Shown here: piece after piece, positions 46,441 to 58,590 of the stretch
Numbering within the stretch: the stretch's first letter is position 1
Layout of the letters: each line of letters opens with the position of its first letter
Source of the DNA: Stomoxys calcitrans
Taxonomy: Eukaryota > Arthropoda > Insecta > Diptera > Muscidae
Length of the DNA: 64,000 nucleotides
Reading direction: 5' to 3'
Assembly: GCF_963082655.1 (NCBI RefSeq)
Contig: NC_081553.1
Coordinates: forward strand, 228,618,482-228,682,481
Made by a program: the position numbers and the translations under genes
The notes under the pieces: model-generated
Told to the model about the DNA's origin: nothing
Seen by the model: only the letters and a program-made list of their open reading frames with translations
The model's database searches: none

Positions 46441-47330
46441 ACTTTGTCTACGGCACTTTTCTATTTTAAAAACATATCTCATTTATAATAATTGTCACAT
46501 ACTCAAAATGTATATAAAATTAAAATTTTCTAATGGCACAAAGAAAAGGTGCGGTCTTTATGCAGCCATCTACCACCTCCACGTGAATACAAACAAATAT
46601 GCCAATGGCCAATAGCAAAATAAATAATAAATAAAACCCATTGATGAGAACTATAGAAAAATATTAATAAGTATAAAAATTTTCTCACACAAAGTGGTTT
46701 ATTTTGATTTTTTTTTTCAAAATTGCCCAAAAAAATGCCCAAAGCAAGAGACGATGACGATGAAGGAACACCTGTACAATGAAGTATACACCCCAATGAA
46801 GAAATCGAAATGAATTGAATTCCTATATCAAACAAAAAGCCATGGTTGGATCTGTATGTGAGCGTGAGTACACCTCCTCTTCATGTGTTTTGCTTTGCTT
46901 ATTAAAATGAGGTTAATTTTGTAATAAATTAAATTAAATATATGAGAGGAAAAAAAATTCAATTATATTTGCGCCAAGTGGCTATTTGGTATCTATCTTT
47001 CTCTCTCTCTGAAATGCTACTTTGTCGTGTAGTTTGTCAATGACTTTATGGCAATTGAAACGCTGTTATTGGCCATAGACATGATGTGGCCATAATCAGG
47101 GATCCATATTTGTATTCGTTGCTTATATTGAAAACGTGACTTGGCTACTTTCTTTTCACTTATGGTCGTCTCTGATGGTAGTTTATTAGTTTTAATAGTT
47201 TTTTTTTACTGTTTTTGTATGGTTGGCGTCTAATTAACCCATTGTGTTTAACCCTTTAATGGGAACAGTATAGAAATACAGATTTTTGTGTACTAGAAAC
47301 TACGAGTGTAGTTTGAGTACAAAAGTGTTT
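46441..47330. other. Unassigned AT-rich DNA
   Basis: A TCTTTCTCTCTCTCT pyrimidine tract lies at 46997-47011. No gene recognised. Confidence 0.4.
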
Positions 47331-47334
47331 TCTT

Positions 47335-48368
47335 TTTATACCCTCCACCATAGGATGGGGGTATACTAATTTCGTCATTCTGTTTGTAACACCTCGAAAT
47401 ATGCGTCTGAGATCCCATAAAGTATATATATTCTTGAGCGTCATGTCATTTTAAGTCGATCTACCCATGTCCGTCCGCCTGTCTGTCCGTCCGTACGTCT
47501 GTCTGTCGAAAGAACGCTAACTTTCGAAGGAGTAAAGCTAGCCGCTTGAAATTTTGTACAAATACTTTTTATTAGTTTAGGTCAGTTGGTATTGTAAATG
47601 GGCCAAATCGGTCCATGTTTTGATATAGCTGCCATATAAAGCGATCTTGGGTCCTGACTTCTTGACCCTCCAGAGGGCACAATTCTCGTCCGATTTGACT
47701 GAATTTTTGCACCTGGTGTTTTGGTATCACTTCCAACAAGTATGGTTTAAATCGGTCCATGTTTTGATATAGCTGCCATATAAACCGATCTTGGGTCTTG
47801 ACTTCTTGAGCCTCTACAGGGCGCAATTCTCTTCAGATTTAACTGAAATTTTGCAAGTTGTGTTTTGGTATCACTTCCAATAATTGTGCTAAGCATGATT
47901 TAAATCGGTTCATAATCTGGTATAGCTATCGTATAAACCGATCTTGGATCTTGACTTCTTGAGCCAATAGAGCGCGCAATTCTCGTTCGATTTGGCTGAA
48001 ATTTTGTATAACGGCTTCTCTCATGACCTTCAACATACGTGTCCAATATGGTCTGAATCGATCAATAGCTTGATACAGCTCCCATATAAACCTATCTCCC
48101 CATTTTGCTCTTGAACCCCTACAATGCGGAATTTTTATCCAAATGAACTGAGATATAACACAATGACATTTACAATGTTCAGCATTCATTTATGATCCGA
48201 GTCGGACAATAACTTGATATAGCTCCAATAGCATAACAGTTCTTATTCAATATTCTTTTTTTTGCCTAAAAAGAGATACCGCGCATAGAACTCGACAAAT
48301 GCGATCCATGGTGGAGGGTATATAAGATTCGGCCCGGCCCGGGCGAACTTAGCACGCTCTTACTTGTT
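47335..48368 (-). repeat. Dispersed repeat family B, apparently full-length
   Basis: On the minus strand it starts ACAAGTAAGAGCGTGCTAAG, TTCGCCCGGGCCGGGCCGAA, ATACCCTCCACCATGGATCG. It runs through units of about 144-153 bp (AAATCGG boxes at 47605, 47749 and 47902) and ends with GTCCGTCCG-rich sequence, TATATACTTTATGGGATC and a CCATAGGATGGGGGTATA complement. Length is about 1.03 kb. No ORF spans it. Confidence 0.8.
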
Positions 48369-49750
48369 TAGTCCATTAACATGTTGTCAGCATTACTAAG
48401 GCAATCACGGTGTGATGGACGATTGTCATATCACAAACTACAATGAAATCGTTTAGAAGCTTTCCCCTACTATTGATGTCCACGAATGCTTTGTTCTCAA
48501 GCCATGCCTCGACTCAGCCAGAAAATTTGAACGCTGTTGATTTCAAGAGGAAATATAAAATCCCATGAAGTATTGGAAAAGACAAAAAATGTTGGTGCTA
48601 ATATTTCACTCGTCCAATCGGTATCGGAATGGGCTATAAATAGGCGAAACATTATCATTGAGATAAAAATTTAAATCTGAGACCATTTGTTGATATGAAA
48701 AAGATCCCCCTGCTCCTTTTGTTGGGATGTTCATGGCTCCATTTGGAAGTCATCGATATTTTGATTATTAATTAAATCCATTTTCAAATATACCGAAGCG
48801 CCATCTATTGGAGTGTAGTTTAATTTTTTTTTATAATTTCTTGAGAATTTTAATTTTTCATTTTTGATTTTTATGAGTATGGTTGAACTGAGAAATTAGG
48901 TGCCGTTGGTAATCTTTCGGCTTAAGTGCCAGGTCGAGGACATTATTTTAATTTTTATCTTTACTTTTTTTTTTGTTTTGCATATGCAATTATTTTATTA
49001 TTTTGACTTTGAAAATACATTGCTTAACATTTATTTTTTTAATTTTTTATTAAAGTGTAAATACTTTTGTACACATGTTTCCATGTTCAAAACCGCCATT
49101 CTATTGTTTCATTCCATTTTATGTAATCCTATTATTTTTGGTAATAAAACCCTGTCCAACCACAAATGGTTAAATGTTTGTAGTCATACCAAAATTTGTG
49201 TAGCCCTATTCAAATGTGATTGGCTTCTCTTACATTTATAGGCCAATTTTAATAACAAAAAAAAAAATAACACAAAAGAAAAAACACCAAAAGTAGTACT
49301 CTTCATGTCTATTTTGTATTATAGCCTCTTTTTATGTTTCCCCTGTTAATTTTTTTTAAGATCACTTGGCGGAAATTATTAATCAGTTCAGAAAACTTTC
49401 TCCCAGGCGTTTATTTGGTTTGATGTTTATGTGAACAACGACTTGATAACACAAAAAAACGCCAAAGTCAGTTGGACGAATAGTAGCTCTTAGTCATATG
49501 AGCCAACCTCAAGTTGTTTTGTGACTGCATGCAAATGCTATTAACCATTAATGACAACTTAATGCCATTACTAGGTTAAAACAAAAAAGAAAACAACTAA
49601 AACAAATCTACAGTCAATTAAAACATATCATAACCAGCTATAAACAACTTTAACTTGTATCATATGGTGGCCAATTAAAAATAATATCCTGATCAAAGAT
49701 ATTGTCATCGCTAAATGATGAGGATTTAAATCAAAAGTAAATATGGTTGG
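48369..49750. other. Unassigned; S1 SINE scrap
   Basis: GAAACATTATCATTGAGATA and TGTTGGGATGTTCATGGCTC near 48644-48740 match the S1 3' body. The rest is AT-rich with no gene. Confidence 0.4.
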
Positions 49751-50200
49751 AAAAAAACATTTGTAGATAATTGTCAATTTAGCTTTAGCAAATATTTGCT
49801 ATTTGATATTAAACATTCAATTCTATAAAGAAAAAACTGATATACATTGAATCGAATGGTGAAGGTAAAAGATATATTTTAAAAATTCAAGTAAAAAATT
49901 AAAAATATGGCAATTTTTCTATAAATGACAAAATTGACAAAAATTTTTTATAAAAATACAATTTTGACAATTTGTTTTACAAAAAAATATTTCTATTAAA
50001 ACAAATTTCGACAAAATTTTCTCTAAACATAAAAATTAGGACGAAATATTCCATAAAAAAATTAGAACAAAATTCTCTATTAAAATTAAATGTTGCCAAA
50101 TTTTTTTGTAAAATTAATTTTTTTAAAATTTTCTATAGAAATAAAACTGACAAATTTGTCCATAAAAATAAAATTTGAGACGAAAGTTCTTTTTTGTCTA
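49750..50200. repeat. AATTTT-type low-complexity repeat
   Basis: Repeated AAAATTTTGACAAA and CTATAAAAATAAAA words of the diffuse family. Confidence 0.5.
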
Positions 50201-51270
50201 TTATACCTATTTCACCATTTGTATTTATCACCCTATAAAAATGCATGATCCATTGACAACAAATAAAAGTTGCCAAATTATCTAATATGTTGTCTCTCAC
50301 TTAAACTGTGAACGGAAAATGTGTGTGTTTTGGCATCCGGCAATCAATCGATTACTGTCATTAAACATAACAAATCGACTTGAAATGATAGCATGACAAC
50401 CATGGAAATAGCACAACTTAGGCATTAAATTTTATGTCTGGTACAAATAGGAAAATAAAAAACCCAAAAAACTATTTTTCACAACATCTATGTCTCACAT
50501 TTTGAGTCTAATTAAGTGCCTTGCAAGCGAAAATTTTTAAGAAATAACAAACCAAAAGAGAATAATCAATGACCATTGCAATGGAACATATTGGCCTAGC
50601 CTGGTATGGCCATATGTTAATGTGAAAGTTGTTTGTCTTCTTGCCATGCCTCATGACCATGTCATGGAGTTTTATTAGGATTTCATGATCACTGGAACCC
50701 CGTGGAAATGACCACCCGGTCTGGCTATACCACTACCGAATTGAGGCTAACATCTAAAAAAAACAAAATGCATTTTTGGTTGACTAAAACGCTACTGCGC
50801 CATCTCCCCGGTAATGGTAATAAAAAATCAATTACCACTGTAAAGCAAAGACCAAGTGAAAAACTGTTAGTTTTTCATTCATGACAACTCTGGTGGTTGG
50901 TGCTAAAAATGATGACCGTTGACGATGACGAGACACTGACGATGACTGTGACTGTGAAGCTCCTTAACGCTGTTATGAAAAAGAAAATTGCCATAAAAAT
51001 GAAGTTTGTATGAGGGAAATTTTAGTTTTCCATTGCGAATAGCCAAGTAGTCTTGCCTAATGATGCAAGGGGGAGATTGAAAGTTTACCGCATGCTTCAA
51101 AGAAAATAAAATTGTGAGTTTGAAAAGTTAGGTTTATACAGCAATTGGAAACACATAAAACAAATAAAATCATTTAGAAGGGCGTTACCCCATTAACGAG
51201 GAAAGTGTACAAAAATTCCACAAAAATATAACTTTGAGAGAAAAATGTGGTAGTATTTGCAAAAAAGAAT
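50200..51270. other. Unassigned DNA
   Basis: No recognised repeat or coding region. Confidence 0.4.
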
Positions 51271-52020
51271 TTGTCACGAACATTACATTAAGGAACAGCG
51301 GGGATACTTCTCCCATATCAATGAGTGCTGTCCGATTAAAGTTTTAACTCAATGATAAGGAACCTCCTAATCTTAAGCCAGAGTAAGAACGTGTTGTCGC
51401 ATAGGGGATGTTTTTAGTTTTTAAACCCTAAAAATAGGCTTTTAAACCAGTTTTCAACAATCACCTAAACGTATGCAGCAGGTTCTTTTCATGGCAAGTG
51501 AAATCTGTTTAATCGAAATTACTAAATTGCATCACGATTTTCTGTTAATAGTTTAAGTTGAGCTCAATGATCTACGACAGCTAGATGTGCTAGATGGATG
51601 CCAAACTCCTACCATTGTTCGACTCGTTTCACGTTTACATAAGCACCTCAACAGGCATATTGAAATTTGCAAACTAAGGGACAGAGGTGAAATTTCTCAC
51701 ATATTAATGAGTGCTATGCCATTTAAAATTAAGCTCAAAAGTATATTAGATGTGGGCAAAAACCATATTCGTTTTGTTTTCTGCCTTCCTCTCTCGAGTT
51801 GAGCTTAATAATTGAAAATATATCGGCACACTGTTTAGCTTTTAAATGCAGTTTTGAACAAGCCCTTTTGAAAAATTAACAAGCACCTAAAAGTATGCTA
51901 TATTTTTTCATATAAATTGAAATGTTTTCAAACGGAATAAAAAATTTGTTTATAATAATTTTCTGTTTATTTCTCGTTTGAGCTCAATGATCAAAGAACT
52001 TTTTCACAATGAAAAGAAAC
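51270..52020 (-). repeat. Cluster of degraded SINE 3' parts
   Basis: On the minus strand, words of the S1 3' body recur: AGTTTGAGCTCAATGAT-type words near 51340-51356, 51556 and 51975, CATATTAATGAGTGCTATGCC near 51699 and CATATCAATGAGTGCTGTCC near 51315. Several decayed copies appear to be strung together. Confidence 0.45.
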
Positions 52021-52345
52021 CCACATGGATATCATACCAGTGAACGAAGCGAGGCCTTTTTGTCGGCAACTTGTACAACACGTTTTAAACGGCGCCTTTA
52101 TTTGCATCTTTGCTGAATTTTTGTTTTAATTTGTAAAGAATTTGTCATTCAAATTTGGTTAGGATTTATCGTCATACTTTGTAAGACGTCCTAGATCTTA
52201 AAACGCGTCTACTTTTCGTATTTGTCGATATTTTTGCCAACATAAGTGATGCCATTAATTATGCGGCTCATAAGGCATGCTAGGTGGGAGATCGTGCTAG
52301 GCCTCTTTTAAGTTTTTGTCTGTTATTTTTTATGCAATTTTTCTC
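52020..52345. other. Unassigned DNA
   Basis: No recognised feature. Confidence 0.35.
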
Positions 52346-53592
52346 ATCTTTTTATACCCACGACCATAGATGGGGCATACCAATCTAGTCATTACAATTA
52401 TAACACCTCGAAATATTGATCTGCGACTTCATAAAGATACATATACTCTTGAACGTGTTGACATGCTGTTGGTCTTGCCATATCCGCCCGTCTGTCGATA
52501 TTACGATTGCGTTTTAACGAATGAAGATCCCCACTTGAAAATTTGCACAGATACGTCTCATTAATGTAGGTCGTTGAAGATGCAAATGGGTCATATTGAT
52601 TAAGATTTGAATACGTATAACTCCCATATAAAATGGTCCTTCGACTTGACTTTGTTGGCCCCTAAAACAGGATTAATTATTCAATTTTGCTAAAAACTTG
52701 CATGTAGCATTTTTTCATGACTTCTTAATCCGTGGTACGTATTGTAAGTAAATCGGTTTATAACTTGATATTTCTCTCAACTCCCGGTTTGAACTCTTAA
52801 GACCCTGAAAGTCGTAATTGTTATCCGATTTGGTTGAAATTTTGCAGATAGTGTTATATTATGACTTTGAACAGCCGTGATAAGTTTGGTCTAAATTACG
52901 TATAACCTGATATAGCTCCCATATAAACACTTTTACTGATAAGACTTTTACGAACCCTAGAAGCCTTAATTTTTGTATGATTTCTCTCTACTTTTTTCCA
53001 AAACTGAGTACTTTAATGGCCCGTCATATATCAACAAAAAATTCACGGTGTTCGAAAATTACATTCTAAGGAAGAATTTTGGGCTGACTCCCTCCACACT
53101 TACACTCATCAACTACGCCTTGTCCCTAACCTTACCACCAGATCAGAGCGCACAATACCCTGCCGCCTAGGAAATAATAAAATTTGAACTCTTCAGTCGA
53201 CATAACTATAACGCTATCGCTTTTGACGCCTCTAGAAAACCCACCCTCTGGCAATTTTACATAAAATTAAGAAATACATTTGACCATATTCCCATACATA
53301 CCTTACAGAGATACCTACCAGCAAAGTTGGCCACAAAAAAATCAATCTACAATGAAGTGGTCTAAGCCATGTGTTGCAGAAAATAAAAGAACAAAAATGT
53401 ATTGGAAGCTCTATCTGGGCGACTGATGCTTCATTGACCAGAAACAGTACTGGATGCTCTGTCTGTAATATCTCCAGCAAACAAAACTATTTTTAATGCA
53501 GGTATTTCATTTAGGTAAATTTTTAGTAGATTCCATGGTGGTGGGTTCCTAAGATCCGACAAGGCCGAATTAAGCACGCTTTTATTTATTTA
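52345..53592. repeat. Family B repeat split by a LINE fragment
   Basis: The left part (52345-52970) has TTTATACCCACGACCATAGA, ACACCTCGAAATATTGATCT and CCTGATATAGCTCCCATATA. The right part (about 53505-53592) has the terminus CCATGGTGGTGGGTTCC, CCGACAAGGCCGAATTAAGC. The LINE piece lies between, so it inserted into a pre-existing family B copy. Confidence 0.65.
52973..53500 (+). pseudogene. LINE RT-end / RNase H fragment nested in family B
   Basis: Pieces of several frames read TPSTLTLINYALSLTLPP, FELFSRHNYNAIAFDASRKP, FDHIPIHTLQRYLPAKLATK and WATDASLTRNSTGCSVCNIS. The last gives the first RNase H catalytic Asp (53425-53427). The order fits the RT-RNase H linker of a Jockey/I-like LINE. Stops and frameshifts break it. 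Confidence 0.65.
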
Positions 53593-54680
53593 TCATAACT
53601 TACCTTAAGTCTATATAAGTTTTCAACGCACTCCTAAAAGTATGCAATATTTTGTTTACATGAACGGCAATCTATTTTAAACCACCTCGTACATATACAA
53701 TGTATGTAAAATATTCATTCCAACTCAAAACACTGTGCCTTATTAAGCCATTACACTTCCAGGCAGACAAACGGACGGACACTGTCATCTATGACAAATG
53801 TGCTAAAATTGTCTACAAATAAAAAATAAGCCGGTTTTTTGGCTTCGCTCCAGCCCCTTTTGCAAATAAGGCTAAAATATGCGTACAACAAGCATTGCCT
53901 TAAAAGACATTTTTAAAGTTGTTTGGAAATACTGGACCCCTGGCTTATAAATCGAAAACTATTTAAGCGGCTTTTAGTTGCCGTTGCCGTTGCAGCGATG
54001 CACTAACTATCCCCAACTCGCCAATATGTATTATGTCTAACGCTTGTCAATTGTGAGAGCGATTTGGCTATTTTTGTATTTCCAGTAATTTGACGCAATG
54101 CAATTGTTTTAAATATCTTTCAAGTGATTTATTTTGCCCCCGGATTTGGCAGCAGCGACAACACTATCACATGTTTGCAGTGGACACCGCCCAGTTAACT
54201 GTCACTCATTAGTTTAAGAAATGGCAAAGGCAATCGAACTCCATTCAATTTATGTACGACTACAACAAATGCCAAAAAGGAGGGTATTTAGGTTCACCGT
54301 TGCAACTGGGGACTTATTGCCAATGGCGCTTCTGTTCATTGCCTTTCACGTTTGCCTTAATCAGGTATCACTGCGGCAATATCTTATCACCAGCTAGACA
54401 TTGAAGCCACCAATTGGCAGGCACAAAAAAGGGAGTTGCCTGTGTGTCTTTGTAAAACAGGGTGGAACGTCGATGAGAGGAATGTTGGAATATAACTTTC
54501 TTCAAAGCGAACATTTTAAGATTATAGAACATAATCAAAGAATGGAAAATCAACTCCGAATTTCGCATATGGTTAATATTTTTAAATAATAGATTTTCAA
54601 TTTATATTTTCAGTAGCCTATTTAAACATTATAAAATAATTAACTGTTTTCAAGTTTATCTCTTAATAAAAATTTCATCT
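53593..54680. other. Unassigned DNA
   Basis: CAGGCAGACAAACGGACGGA near 53760 is another scrap of a dispersed-repeat end. No gene seen. Confidence 0.4.
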
Positions 54681-54683
54681 CAC

Positions 54684-54740
54684 CTCGTTGCGAAGCCAAA
54701 AATTCCACATAAATCTGATAGCAAAAGTAATAATTCTTAC
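54684..54740 (-). other. 57-nt exon-like segment after a ratchet-type splice site
   Basis: On the minus strand a pyrimidine tract and TTCTATTTACAG precede 54740, and CAACGAG is followed by donor GTGAGATG at 54683. One frame reads KNYYFCYQIYVEFLASQR with split codons at both ends. Its first bases, GTAAGAAT, are themselves a strong donor. It may be a cassette exon, a recursive-splice exon or chance. Confidence 0.35.
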
Positions 54741-54757
54741 CTGTAAATAGAAAAAGT
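54736..54757 (-). promoter_or_regulatory. Candidate recursive-splicing ratchet point
   Basis: The minus strand reads CTTTTTCTATTTACAG directly joined to GTAAGAAT: a strong 3' splice site abutting a strong 5' splice site (junction 54741/54740). This is the zero-length-exon arrangement known from long fly introns. The strand matches cno, but membership in its 5' intron is inference. Confidence 0.45.
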
Positions 54758-55640
54758 CAAAGACAAAAAGACAACATTAAAAAAAGTTTAGCTCTAAAGG
54801 TTAGCAATTAATTTTGCCTTTAATCACAGAAAGTGAATAAGAGTAAAGGGAGGGAACTTAAATCTAGCCCATATTCATTCATTCACTCACTTTTTTGTGA
54901 GTGGTCGGTCGGTCATCCCAGCAGCAGATATTTGCGTTGTGACCACAGAAATTGAGTTCTATGTACACAGTACGATACAAGTTGTTCATTTGGTCACCGC
55001 CTAAAGGTGGTGGTCTGTGGTCAATAGCAGCACCACAACACTTGACTGACTTCCTTTTTTTCTCTCTCTCAAAGACATGGAACACATCAAATGAATGGAA
55101 AGTATGTTTTTTTGCATACGTGTATAGGTGCATATGATTTGTAAAAAAACAGCATTAAATGGTTATTCCAAGCAGACTGATGAAAAGAAAGAAAAAACTA
55201 TCAAACAAGTGAAAATCATTGTAGTACTAGTACAAAAACATTGTCCAAACGTGTAAAGGTGCCATAACCGTTACCGATTTAATAAGGCCAGGAAGCAATT
55301 AAACACACCACAATAACAGCCCAGCGACTCTAAAAGACCAACTAACAAAAAGCAGCCTCACTTAAAAGCCTTCGGATAGAAGAAGAAAAAAAATCCCAAA
55401 GAAAGAGTTGTACTTTGCAGCGCCATTTCTCATTGAAAATTTAAATTGTGATGTAAATGTTAATGTGGGAAAGTTTGAATGCCAACCAGCACACTGATGA
55501 AAACAAATTGAATAGGCTCAAGAAATGTTTACATCCGTCTTTAATGCTGGCAAATTAGAGAAAACTGTTTAGGGGGAGCTAACATAAGCCATCAGACAAA
55601 GAACCTACTTAATAAGCAAACACTGAAAAAAAAAATAAAA
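54758..55640. other. Unassigned DNA
   Basis: A GGTCGGTCGGTC run lies at about 54903-54914. No gene recognised. Confidence 0.4.
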
Positions 55641-56790
55641 GTCAGTTTCAATCACGAAATTAATTGATCCAATTATTTTTTAAATTAAATTGCTTCCATC
55701 ACGAAAGTGATAAAATCAATCACCGTTTTCAAAAAGTAATTGAAAATCTTTTAAATAAAAGAATTGCATATTCAGTTAAAAAACTGTATATTCATTTAAA
55801 AAAATTGTATATTCAATTAAAAAAATTATTGAAAATTTTCGGAATTATCAATGAATTTTTTAATTGATCCAACTAAATAAGTGATTCAAATTTCAATCAA
55901 TTCCTATATTTGGTACACAGCTGTTTGCCTCTTAGAACATGAACTTGCGTTGTTTAGGCAAAGGCCCGTGGACACCCCTATGAAAAAACATTCCCTCGCG
56001 GAGGTTTTCCAAAAAAACTTAGGTGGTCGGAAGGTGTGCCTTTGATTTCTTGTTGTGGTAGTAGCAGTTTATTGTACACTGCCTGTGGCCTTTGCCCGAT
56101 GAAGGACTCTATCGGGTTAATGCTGTAAGTTGAACCGGCTGCTATAGTATTGCTACAGATTTTTTGAAATGGGGGACGCATGGATGTTTAAATCTCCTAC
56201 CATTTATATGGTAGGGAACAATATAGCTTCTAAATGGGTTTACTTCAACCCCATATACAGGTGCTTCAGTAAAATCAATTAAAGGCTATGTTGCAGATAT
56301 AACAAAAAAAGGCGATAATTAACAGTCTAGGACCAATTCGTTATTAAAACATTTTCGGTCGAATTAAAAAAATTTATGAAACAATAAATTTTTTAATTGA
56401 AGAAGAAAAAATTTTGAATCAAATCTTTTATTGACATTTTCAGTCAGATTCGATAAAAAAAATTATTAAATTAAAAATTTTTTGATTGAAAATTACAAAA
56501 TTTTCAATTACGATTACGATTGAGATCAAATTTAATTAAAAAATTTTTCAATTAAAACTGTAATTGAAAATAAAACCTTTTTCATTAAAAAACTTAATGA
56601 TTCAATCATTTTTTTTTTTTGTTGAATCAGAATTTCTTTTTCAATTGGAGTCGCTATTAAAATGTTTGCCATTCTCAATTAAAAAACTAATTGATTCAAT
56701 TAATTAATTGAAAACTACAAAAACTCCAATTTTTCAAACTCCAAACTCCAAATTTTTTTCAGATTAAATTAAAAATTTAATTGAATTCTT
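55640..56790. repeat. AATTGATTCAATTAAAAAA-type repeat split by a retroposon
   Basis: Words such as ATTGATCCAATTA, TTAATTGAAAATTT and CAATTAAAAAATTT dominate 55640-55900 and 56330-56790. Between them lie about 150 bp of other sequence and the CAA-tail-type retroposon fragment. Confidence 0.5.
56045..56162 (-). mobile_element. CAA-tail-type retroposon fragment, copy 2
   Basis: The minus strand reads GCAGCCGGTTCAACTTACAG, TTAACCCGATAGAGTCCTTC and GGGCAAAGGCCACAGGCAGT, homologous to 26953-27068. Its 3' tail (CTACTACCACAACAAG) is decayed. Confidence 0.55.
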
Positions 56791-56796
56791 TAACAA

Positions 56797-57420
56797 GTAA
56801 AAACTCATTAGGTTCGGCCGTGCTGAACTTTTGATACCCAACACCATGGATATATGTACTATCCTATTTTATTATAACTTTACTATATTCATATTAATAC
56901 CCAAATATATGCCAATCTTAATCATATTTGGTTTAGATGCCGAGAAGCTTTATACAAGTAACAGTTCCAAAATTCTGCCAAATGCGACTGTTATAGACCT
57001 AAGACCCAAAATCGGCAAATCGGTCTATATGGCAACTATATCCAAATATGGTTCCATATGTACCATATTTGGTTCGGACATCGACGGGTCTAATAAAATT
57101 CATTATTCTGAAATTCAGGAAATCGGGTAATAAATGCGCTTGTTATTGACTTAAGATCCTAAATATGCAGATCGATCCATATGGCAACTATATGTAAATA
57201 TAGCCCTTTATAGACCATATTCGAGTCGTATGTCGATGGGCCTAATAAAGTTTACTCTTCTAAATTTCAACAAAATCGAGTAATAAAGGCGCCTGTTACG
57301 GGCTTAAGAACCTAAATCTGAAATATCGGTCCGTATGGCAGCTATATATAAAAAAGGCGAGATGTACACCAAATTCTGGTCGAATATCGGGGCCCTTAGT
57401 ATAACCCACAGTTTAAAATC
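56797..57420 (+). repeat. Family A repeat, truncated on the right by a LINE
   Basis: It has the head ACAAGTAAAAACTCATTAGG, TTCGGCCGTGCTGAAC and CACCATGGATATATG, then units with GGTCTATATGGCAACTATAT, TCGGTCCGTATGGCAGCTAT. It stops near 57420 where LINE sequence begins. Confidence 0.7.
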
Positions 57421-58170
57421 GTTCGGCCAACGACCACCTATGGCTGTCTAGTGTGGCAAAAAGCTCTGGACAATTGTGCCCTTCTCAGGATAATCGAGAA
57501 GGAACGGGGTACTGTGGCATACCGAAGTGCCCCGAGAGAGGCGCTGAATGCCATTCTCGATCTTATGCCTTTTCACATATAAATATATTGGGTGTGCGGC
57601 AACAAAGATCGCCATCAGAGTGAGCGAGTCAAGTACATAGCGTTCCTCTAACTCCGATCATTCTTCTATTCTACGGGGGGATGGTGTTGCCGCGGTGTTC
57701 TGCTGTGTCCCAGACCATCTGGTTGTGGCGGGGGACGAAGAGCTGACCATGAATGGATCGCTGACTGCCGCCGATCTTGCTATGGAATCAGTGAGACCAC
57801 TGTGCGAGCTTCTTCGTAGAGCAGACGTCTTCTACGATGACTGCGCGAATAAGGCATGGGCTAATGCTGTAGGTTACAGAGTGTCAAGGCCCTGTGGCCG
57901 AGTATTTCGCGAAACAGGACGTCGCTTATACTAGGGCTGAGAAAGCATGACTTAGGACTGCTAATGGGAGTCCTAACTGGTCATTGCGACGTAAGGTCTT
58001 TGACGTCGCGCCGGGTGCAGAGAGAGGCAGATAACTGCAGGACGTGCGATGACGAGGAGGAAATAGAGATGGTCGAGTGAGTCTTGCGAGTGGAAGACAC
58101 AGGATAATGGACAAACACCCCTTTCCGAGTCTAGATAACCTACAGGTTCTTAGCCCTCTTTGTTAAATCA
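57420..58170 (+). pseudogene. LINE RT-end, RNase H and Cys-rich tail remnant
   Basis: Across shifted frames it reads GCLVWQKALDNCALLRIIEK, PREALNAILDLMPFH, then CCVPDHLVVAGDEEL (an RNase H-like VPGH motif with G to D), LCELLRRADVFYDDCANKAW, LGLRKHDLGLLMGVLTGHCD and NCRTCDDEEEIEMVE, the Cys/His-rich end common in Jockey/I-like ORF2. Deletions join non-adjacent parts. Inactive. Confidence 0.7.
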
Positions 58171-58590
58171 TACTCTCGACAGTGAGTAAAATAAAAAAAA
58201 AGCATTCAATTTCGTTTTTCTGTCCTGCTTTGTATCGTTCTGTAGTGTATGTTTATCCATTCATTTCTCCATCTTATTCTCTTCTACTACCGAGGTTGAT
58301 AGTCGCTTGTCCTTCAACCTAATCTAGGCCAATCAGCCGATATAAGGTCTTAAACCCATAAAAATGACTTTATTATGAATTTTTTCTGGACTGTGAAACA
58401 GTGGTTTCGGTTTGCATATGGTTCAGATCAGACCATTTGTATAATTTATGTACAAACATTGTTTATATAGCTGTCATATAAAACGAGCCTCCAATGTAGG
58501 GTCTTAGTCCCATAAAAAGCGGATTTATTATTTATTAGGGTGATTAATATATCCATGGTGGTGGGTATCCAATGTTCGGAACGGAAGATT
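58171..58590. repeat. Family A repeat fragment
   Basis: AGCCGATATAAGGTCTTAAA, TATAGCTGTCATATAAAACG and ATATCCATGGTGGTGGGTAT, GTTCGGAACGGAAG are head and body words of family A on the minus strand. Confidence 0.45.
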
